A DNA stretch of 64,000 nt, from assembly GCA_019636845.1 (NCBI GenBank), contig JAHBWV010000001.1, positions 2,666,001 to 2,730,000 of the forward strand. Direction: 5' to 3'. The position numbers and the translations under genes were made by a program. The notes under the pieces were generated by a model. The model had not been told where the DNA came from, ran no database searches, and saw only the letters and a list, made by a program, of their open reading frames with translations. Of this stretch, positions 58,514 through 64,000 are shown in pieces; position 1 is the first letter of the stretch, and each line of letters opens with the position of its first letter. This DNA comes from Phycisphaeraceae bacterium (GTDB lineage: Bacteria > Planctomycetota > Phycisphaerae > Phycisphaerales > UBA1924).

Positions 58514-58576
58514 GGTGCTGGTCCTGATCGAGGGCGATTCAAGGGGCGGACGTCGGGCGGCGGAGCGTCGCGGGCG

Positions 58577-59359
58577 TCAGTGGACGAGATAGAGGAGCGG
58601 GAAGAGGAAGATCCAGATGAGATCGACGATGTGCCAATAGAGGCCGACGATCTCGACGGCGTTGTAGTGTCCCGGGCCGAAGTGGAGTTTGCGAGCCCGG
58701 AGGTAGAGCCAGAAGATGAGGCCGACGCCGATCAAGACGTGGGTGGCGTGGATGCCGGTGGCGCAGTAGTAGATGCTCCACCACATGGGCTCGTAGGGGT
58801 TGTCCGCGAAGGGGTAGTCGAAGAGGGAGCCGGGGCGCTTGCCGCCGTAGCCCTCGACGTATTCGAACATCCCTCCGAGTGCGGTCTGGCCGCTTGCTTC
58901 ATAGTGGGAGAGTGCGGGATCGAACTTGAAGAACCATCCGGACCACTTGGGGGTGTACTCGAAGGTGAACTTGATGCCGACGAAGAGGAGAGCGCAGGCG
59001 ATGGTGAGGAGGAGGTTCCTTCGGAGGGCCTTCTGCTCGTTCCGCTGGGCGTTGCCGATGGCGGTCGCGATGGTCCAGGACGAGAAGAGGAGCACGATGG
59101 TGTTGAGGCAGCCCCACTTCCAGTCGAGGTAGTGGGAGCCGTTGCGGAACGCCTCGGGGTGCATCATGCGGAAAATGGCGTAGCCGACGAAGAGCCCTGC
59201 GAAGAGGAGTACTTCGGTCGCGAGGAAGAGCCACATGCCGATTTTGACGGCGTCGAACTCCTCGTCCTTCGAGCGGAAGTGTGAGGCGGGCTTGTACGTC
59301 TCGTGGTATGGGCGCCCGTCTGCGCCGCTCCCAGCGTTGTTGATGTCGAGTGTGGTCAT
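58577..59359 (-). CDS. Cytochrome c oxidase subunit III
   Basis: This 260-residue subunit III has about five membrane segments. Visible family parts are KIGMWLFLATEVLLFAGLFV near residue 40, LNTIVLLFSSWTIATAIGNA, IHATHVLIGVGLIFWL and EIVGLYWHIVDLIWIFLFPL. The conserved Glu and the HATHV and WHIVDLIWIFLFP elements are present. It stabilises the oxidase core. The order coxB-coxA-coxC-coxD on the minus strand is standard. Confidence 0.92.
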   Translation of the reverse strand: MTTLDINNAGSGADGRPYHETYKPASHFRSKDEEFDAVKIGMWLFLATEVLLFAGLFVGYAIFRMMHPEAFRNGSHYLDWKWGCLNTIVLLFSSWTIATAIGNAQRNEQKALRRNLLLTIACALLFVGIKFTFEYTPKWSGWFFKFDPALSHYEASGQTALGGMFEYVEGYGGKRPGSLFDYPFADNPYEPMWWSIYYCATGIHATHVLIGVGLIFWLYLRARKLHFGPGHYNAVEIVGLYWHIVDLIWIFLFPLLYLVH

Positions 59360-59449
59360 CTGATTGGACTCCGGGGGCTGGCCTTGTGGCGGGGCTCCGG
59401 GTGATGGGCGAGTCAGAAATCCACGGATTGATTCCGTGGGTTCTCGGGG

Positions 59450-61255
59450 TCAGTGTGCCTTTGTGCCGGGTGGGAGCGGATCGGCGAGTGGGTAATCCTT
59501 GGGATCGCAGTGCGGGGGCACCACGTCGTCGAAGGCGTAGGGACCGTGCTTGGCGATGGGCTCGTGGTGGAAGTTGTGGGTCGTGGGCGGGCTATCGGCC
59601 TCCCACTCAAAGGTGAGGCCGCCCCACGGATTGGCGGGGGCCTTCTTGCCGGCGAAGAGCGAGCCCACGAGCACGGCGAGGTGGACGAGGAAGCCGATGA
59701 GCAGGATTGCGGCACCGATCGAGGAGATCTGGTGCAGAGTCTGGAACTCGTCGGGGTATGAGGCATATCGACGGGGCATGCCGCGTGTGCCGAGGAAGAA
59801 CTGGGTGAAGAACGTGAGGTTGAAGCCGATGAAGACGAGGACGCAGGCGAACATGGACCAGCGTTCGTTGTACATGCGTCCGAACATCTTGGGCCACCAG
59901 TGGTGGATGCCGGCGAGGAAGGCGATGACCGTGCCGCCCATCATGACGTAGTGGAAGTGGGCGACGACGAAGTACGAGTCGTGGAGGTGGAGGTCTGTGG
60001 CAAGGGCACCGAGAGGGAGCCCGGTGAGGCCGCCGATCGAGAAGGTGAAGAGGAAGAAAAGGGTGTAGAGCATCGGCGTGTTGATCTGGATGGAGCCCTT
60101 GTAGAGCGTGCCGATCCAGTTGAAGACCTTGACGGCGGTGGGGATCGCGACGAGGAAGGTGAGAGCGGAGAAGATCGTCGCGGCGAGCTCGCCCTCGGAG
60201 GTGAAGAGGTGGTGGCCCCAGACGAGGAAGGAGATCGCGGCGATCGAGAGCGACGAGAAGGCGATGGCCTTGTAGCCGAAGATCTGCTTGCGGCTGTGGA
60301 CCGCGATGCACTCGGAGATGATGCCCATGCCGGGGAGGATCATCACGTAGACCACGGGGTGGGAGTAGAACCAGAAGAAGTGCTGGAAGAGGACGGGGTC
60401 GCCGCCGAGGGCGGGATCGAAGATGCCGACGTGGAAGAGTCGCTCGAAGACGAGGAGCAGGAGCGTGATGCCGATGACGGGCGTGGCGAGCACCTGGATG
60501 ATGGACGTTGAGTACATGGCCCAGACGAAGAGCGGGAGGTCGAACCATCCGAGCCCCGGGGCGCGGAGCTTGTGGACGGTGACGATGAAGTTCAGGCCGG
60601 TGAAGATCGAGGAGAAACCGAGGATGAACGCGGCGAGGATCATGAAGACCACCCGCCAGTGACCCGGATCGGCGTGTGAGGATGAATAGGGCGTGTAGAA
60701 GGTCCAGCCGGTGTCGACGCCTCCCATGACGATGGCGAGGATGCCGAAGATCGAACCGAAGACGTAGACGTACCACGAGGCAAGGTTGAGGCGCGGGAAG
60801 GCGACGTCCTTGGCGCCCAGCATGAGCGGCAGCAGGAAGTTGCCGAGCGAGGCGGGGATGCCCGGGACGATGAACATGAACACCATGACCGCGCCGTGCA
60901 GGGTCATGACGCGGTTGTAGATGTTGTCGGCCTGGGCGACGCTCATGTCCTTCTGGCCGAAGAGCGTGGCGAGGTCGGTGCCGGTCGCCTTTCCGGCCAT
61001 CTCGCCGACGGTCTGGATGCGGACGGGCTGGAAGAGCTCGTAGCGGATGAGCATCGCGGCGATGCCGCCGATGAAGAACATGGTCAGGACCGCGACGAGG
61101 TACATGACGCCGATCTTCTTATGGTCGATGGTGGTCGCCCAATCGATGATCGTGGAGACCATGCCGCCCTTGCGGTCGAGGTAGCCGCCGTCGTGGTGGT
61201 CGTGCCCGCCGTGGGAGCCGTGTGCACCTGGGATGTCGCCGTGGAGTGTGGTCAT
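59450..61255 (-). CDS. Cytochrome c oxidase subunit I (A2-type heme-copper)
   Basis: This 601-residue subunit holds hemes a and a3 and CuB. Ligands are visible as His in [14 protein letters not shown], the CuB His-Tyr region [14 protein letters not shown], the CuB pair [10 protein letters not shown] and the heme His in [12 protein letters not shown]. The YSHPVVY sequence replaces the usual GHPEVY Glu with Ser-Tyr, the YS motif of A2-type oxidases, which use a different D-channel. With the cytochrome c domain on subunit II this is a caa3-type enzyme. Confidence 0.94.
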   Translation of the reverse strand: MTTLHGDIPGAHGSHGGHDHHDGGYLDRKGGMVSTIIDWATTIDHKKIGVMYLVAVLTMFFIGGIAAMLIRYELFQPVRIQTVGEMAGKATGTDLATLFGQKDMSVAQADNIYNRVMTLHGAVMVFMFIVPGIPASLGNFLLPLMLGAKDVAFPRLNLASWYVYVFGSIFGILAIVMGGVDTGWTFYTPYSSSHADPGHWRVVFMILAAFILGFSSIFTGLNFIVTVHKLRAPGLGWFDLPLFVWAMYSTSIIQVLATPVIGITLLLLVFERLFHVGIFDPALGGDPVLFQHFFWFYSHPVVYVMILPGMGIISECIAVHSRKQIFGYKAIAFSSLSIAAISFLVWGHHLFTSEGELAATIFSALTFLVAIPTAVKVFNWIGTLYKGSIQINTPMLYTLFFLFTFSIGGLTGLPLGALATDLHLHDSYFVVAHFHYVMMGGTVIAFLAGIHHWWPKMFGRMYNERWSMFACVLVFIGFNLTFFTQFFLGTRGMPRRYASYPDEFQTLHQISSIGAAILLIGFLVHLAVLVGSLFAGKKAPANPWGGLTFEWEADSPPTTHNFHHEPIAKHGPYAFDDVVPPHCDPKDYPLADPLPPGTKAH

Positions 61256-61342
61256 GGCTTTCGCCTCTGCTGGCTCGCCTCGGATGATGCCGGGGCGTGT
61301 GTGTTCATGGATCGTTGAGAGGGCTGGACGTTGGGGAGCGGA

Positions 61343-62431
61343 TCAGTTCGATTCGGCCGATTCTCCGTAGCCGGCTCCGGGTGCGGGCGGGTTGTCGCCG
61401 AGTGATTCGATGTAGGCGATGAGGGCATCGAGTTCGCGGTCGTTCAACTGGCCCTGGTACGAGACCATCTGGTTGGGGTAGCCCTTGACGATCTTTGCGC
61501 CGGGGACGAGGATGGACTCTCGGATGTAGTTGGGATCGACGACGGCCTTGCCGCCGCCCTCCATCTCGTGCTCTTTGCCCCAGATGCCCTTCCACGTCGG
61601 TCCGGTGTTGCGTGAGCCATCGACGGAGTGGCACGCGCTGCATCCCTTGGTGGTGTAGAGGACCTTGCCGACTGCGGCGAGGCCGTCTCCCCAGGGGATT
61701 GCCCAGCTGTTGATCTTGGCGCGATACTCGGGCTCTGGGAGGACGCGGATGATCGCGTACATCTCGGAGTGGAGATCGCCGCAGTACTCGGCGCAATAGA
61801 CGACATGGTCGCCGGGCTCATCCGCCTGAAACCAGTATGAGGTGTAGCGGTTCGGGAAGATATCGAACTTGGAACGGAAGTCGGGGACCCAGAAGGAATG
61901 GATGACGTCCATGCTGCTCATGCGGAGCTGGACGGGCTTGCCCGCGGGAACGACGAAGATGGGGGCTTCCTGGGCGGACGTGACCTGGTTCCCTTGGGAG
62001 TCGGTATAGACGAAGCGCATGGACTCGGGGCTTTCTGCGCCGTTGGGGTAGGTCATGCGCCACGCCCACTTCTGGGCCTTGAGGTTGATGACCTCGGCGT
62101 TGGCTGGCGCGACGATCGCGTCGGCATAGCCCCAGAATCCCTTGAAGAAGATGTACACAAGGAAGAGCGTGGGGACGACGGTCCACGCGATCTCGAGCGC
62201 GGTGTGGTGGGCGGGGCTGCGTGTGAGCTTCTTGCCGGGCCGGCGCTGGTACTTGACGACGAAGTAGAACGTCAATCCCATAAGGAAGACGAACCACGCG
62301 ACGGAGAGCCAGAAGATGTACATGAACAGCTCGTCGCCGATTCGGGCGACGGCACTCGAGCTTTTGGCGGGAGAACCGAACCAGAGCCAGTGCCAGAAAC
62401 CATCGGCGAGCGTGGTTGACATCGGATTCAT
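61343..62431 (-). CDS. Cytochrome c oxidase subunit II with fused cytochrome c (caa3 type)
   Basis: The 362-residue protein has two N-terminal membrane helices, a CuA cupredoxin domain (His in DVIHSFWVPDFRSK, CuA site CAEYCGDLHSEMYA near residue 220) and a C-terminal cytochrome c domain with CSACHSVDGS (near residue 258) and an axial Met, probably in NQMVSYQG. Electrons pass from an external c heme to CuA. The start overlaps the sco stop (62428-62431), so expression is coupled. An N-terminal Met choice of MNP or MST makes little difference. Confidence 0.93.
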   Translation of the reverse strand: MNPMSTTLADGFWHWLWFGSPAKSSSAVARIGDELFMYIFWLSVAWFVFLMGLTFYFVVKYQRRPGKKLTRSPAHHTALEIAWTVVPTLFLVYIFFKGFWGYADAIVAPANAEVINLKAQKWAWRMTYPNGAESPESMRFVYTDSQGNQVTSAQEAPIFVVPAGKPVQLRMSSMDVIHSFWVPDFRSKFDIFPNRYTSYWFQADEPGDHVVYCAEYCGDLHSEMYAIIRVLPEPEYRAKINSWAIPWGDGLAAVGKVLYTTKGCSACHSVDGSRNTGPTWKGIWGKEHEMEGGGKAVVDPNYIRESILVPGAKIVKGYPNQMVSYQGQLNDRELDALIAYIESLGDNPPAPGAGYGESAESN

Positions 62432-63360
62432 CGTGACGCTCCAGCGATTGACGCGCGAGAGGGCTGAGCGGCGGCATCGCCCGATGCTTGGACCGGGGCG
62501 CGGCGCCGACGCAGGCGCTCATGAACGAAGAGACCTGCCACCAGCCCCCCCACCGCGACGACGGACAAGCCGCCGCCGATGCGCATGAGGGCCATGGCCT
62601 GAAGGGTGTACGCCCCTGCGGAGGGGTCGTAGCGGTAACACTTGTGGATCATCCAGTCGCCGAGGGTTTTGGCGATTTTGCCCTCGCTGGCCTCGAGAAG
62701 GGCGAGCTTGAGGTCACGCGAGGTGTAGTTGAAGCCGTGGATATAGCGGGCGACGCGCCCGTCGGCGGTGAGGACCATGAAGACCGTCGGATGCGCGAAC
62801 TCGCCGTTGGGCATGCGGCTGTAGTGGAAGCCGACCGAATCGGCGAGCGGACGGACTTGAGCCGAGGAACCAGTGAAGAAGCCCCAACCGGCCTCGACCT
62901 CGGGCGTGACGCCCCGGTCATAGCCCACGAGAGCGGTCGAGCGCCACTTGGCGGCATCGGCCGGCCCCTCGGTCGGATCGAAGGAGACGACCATGACGTT
63001 GAAGTCAGACCCGACGGTGTAGTCCTCGAGCGCGTCGATCGCATCGGCGAGGCGGTTCATGACGAGCGAACAGACGATCGGGCAATCGAAGTAGATCAAT
63101 GCGAGGACGACTGGCTTGTGGCCCTGGTTGAAGTACTTGCTGATCTGGTGGGGCTTGCCGTCCCAGCCGTCGAGCACGTGCTCCAGCGAGATCGTTTCGC
63201 CGAGTCTCTCTATCACGCCCGCGCCCTGCGCGACCTCGGGCTCTTCGGGGAGAAGGAGCTGCGCGTGGACGCGACCGACCCCGACGAGGCACGCGACGAC
63301 AGCAGACGCGAGCCGCGCGGCTCGGCTCAGACGTCGGAGATGTGCATTGGGGCGGTTCAT
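62428..63360 (-). CDS. SCO-family copper chaperone
   Basis: The 310-residue protein has a signal sequence (ASAVVACLVGVGRVHA), then the thioredoxin-fold SCO domain: YFDCPIVCSLVMNRL with CxxxC, VVSFDPTEG and the copper His in FAHPTVFMVL. A membrane helix follows near the C-terminus (IGGGLSVVAVGGLVAGLFV). It should deliver copper to the CuA site of subunit II, which is the next gene, overlapping by ATGA. The C-terminal anchor is the reverse of the usual N-terminal one, so the signal may be cleaved. Confidence 0.88.
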   Translation of the reverse strand: MNRPNAHLRRLSRAARLASAVVACLVGVGRVHAQLLLPEEPEVAQGAGVIERLGETISLEHVLDGWDGKPHQISKYFNQGHKPVVLALIYFDCPIVCSLVMNRLADAIDALEDYTVGSDFNVMVVSFDPTEGPADAAKWRSTALVGYDRGVTPEVEAGWGFFTGSSAQVRPLADSVGFHYSRMPNGEFAHPTVFMVLTADGRVARYIHGFNYTSRDLKLALLEASEGKIAKTLGDWMIHKCYRYDPSAGAYTLQAMALMRIGGGLSVVAVGGLVAGLFVHERLRRRRAPVQASGDAAAQPSRASIAGASR

Positions 63361-63425
63361 TCGATGCTTGGATTCGTTGCAGCGACTGGTTGCGATTCGA
63401 GAGAGTTGTGGGAACGCGGGTCGGA

Positions 63426-63815
63426 TCAGTTGCGATGAGCGGCGTAGTCCTGAACGACCTGGTCGATGGCCTTTGTGATCGGGATTCGGACGGCCCCGGC
63501 GGCGGGATCGGACCACCCGTAGCCGCTGAGCGAGGCCTCGGACTGAGCCCGATAGGCCCGGTACTCCTCGGAGAGGACGGTGGTCTCTTTCTTGATCTGG
63601 CGCTGGTGGGTCATGTAAGAGAAGAAGTAGAGCGCGCTGAGAAGAACGGTCAGAACGACCGTGATGACAAAGCCGCCGGTGACGATGGCGAGGATCGCGG
63701 GATTGGCCTTTGCGCCGTGCTCGTGCTGGGGCGCGCCCTCGGCGGCGGTATGGGTGTGCCACTCGTCGGGCTTGGCATGCTCATGCGGGAGTTGCTGTGG
63801 CTTGTCGTGAGACAT
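63426..63815 (-). CDS. Small single-TM protein of the complex III-oxidase operon
   Basis: This 129-residue protein has a His-rich start (PHEHAKPDEWHTHTAAEGAP), one membrane helix (ILAIVTGGFVITVVLTVLLSAL) and an extracytoplasmic C-terminus with SEASLSGYGWSDPAAGAV then RIPITKAIDQVVQDY. Proteins ending with a similar RIPIxxAIxxV segment occur between act genes and sco in planctomycetes, as I recall. A structural or assembly role is inferred. It lies between ActF and SCO. Confidence 0.7.
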   Translation of the reverse strand: MSHDKPQQLPHEHAKPDEWHTHTAAEGAPQHEHGAKANPAILAIVTGGFVITVVLTVLLSALYFFSYMTHQRQIKKETTVLSEEYRAYRAQSEASLSGYGWSDPAAGAVRIPITKAIDQVVQDYAAHRN

Positions 63816-63843
63816 GGCGTGCAGGTCCTTTGGATCTGATTCG

Positions 63844-64000
63844 TCAGACGTAGTTCTTGTGTGCGAGGGCTTCGTCCTGGCGGGGATCGTTCAGCGGGAT
63901 GAGAACACCCGAGGCGACCTTTCTGATGAGGAGCCCGGCGTAGATGGCGACGATGCCGGAGATGGCGACGATGTCGAGCCAGACGGCGACGCCGCTGGCG
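63844..64000 (-). CDS. actF: C-terminus of ActF-like alternative complex III subunit (cut by window end)
   Basis: The last 51 residues are visible: a membrane helix (DIVAISGIVAIYAGLLI) followed by VASGVLIPLNDPRQDEALAH and KNYV. The L(I/V)P(L/V)xDPRxxEALA tail is typical of the quinol-binding ActF subunit of alternative complex III (quinol:cytochrome c oxidoreductase). The start lies beyond the window. It is directly upstream of the small membrane protein and the SCO-cox genes. Confidence 0.75.
   Translation of the reverse strand, partial: ASGVAVWLDIVAISGIVAIYAGLLIRKVASGVLIPLNDPRQDEALAHKNYV

Overview
The window is a GC-rich bacterial chromosome segment that looks like Planctomycetota, most likely class Phycisphaerae. 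The evidence is a caa3-type oxidase cluster headed by an alternative complex III subunit, the 53-aa PVC small basic protein, a PEP-CTERM-like anchor of the form PTPG...RRRR, a dockerin-like doublet on a secreted protease, several zinc-ribbon membrane proteins, many GTG starts and short or absent Shine-Dalgarno sites. No rRNA, tRNA, CRISPR array, phage or integron was found. One REP/RAYT locus and one compositionally foreign gene stand out.

Layout. 1-7 kb: end of an unknown gene, a membrane protein, LpxI (lipid A pathway), several planctomycete-type hypotheticals, a DUF1801 protein with a lysine tail, and a tight operon of a cyclodeaminase with two YkgJ cysteine-cluster proteins. 7.3-10.4 kb: a large secreted serine protease with P-domain and dockerin. 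10.5-20.7 kb: sulfurtransferase and cysteine synthase, a membrane/peroxiredoxin-like fusion, Der GTPase, a KtrB-like potassium channel, a DinB protein with a lysine tail, TsaC/Sua5 and a TolC-like lipoprotein. 20.9-25.3 kb: SH3-like protein, FIST sensor protein, and Thermus-type isocitrate dehydrogenase.

25.4-26.6 kb is the most structured non-coding locus: 13 direct copies of a REP-like imperfect palindrome at 49- or 46-bp spacing, with three interchangeable spacer types, followed by a RAYT (REP-associated tyrosine transposase) gene and one inverted copy. 26.6-31.2 kb holds NrdR, a PadR/permease-prefix pair with a probable operator, and a long ThrRS. 31.26-32.5 kb is an AT-richer gene with a nuclease-like motif, probably acquired.

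32.8-45.7 kb: phenylalanine hydroxylase, amidohydrolase, a DUF2470-like protein, a 25-aa lysine peptide followed by tandem terminators, an M16 homologue without the zinc motif, a two-domain iron-type ABC permease, CoA-transferase subunit A without subunit B, RecG, DUF971 and PyrF. 45.8-56.9 kb: a PEP-CTERM-like protein, NuoI, a membrane protein, the small basic protein, an aminotransferase, CcsA and ResB (system II cytochrome c maturation), an amidohydrolase and an OmpA-type lipoprotein.

57-64 kb: a minus-strand respiratory operon, in transcription order ActF (cut by the window end), a small membrane protein, SCO, CoxB with fused cytochrome c, CoxA, CoxC, CoxD and a downstream membrane protein. 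ResB/CcsA would supply the c-type hemes and SCO the copper for this chain. All assignments come from reading the sequence; no database search was run.
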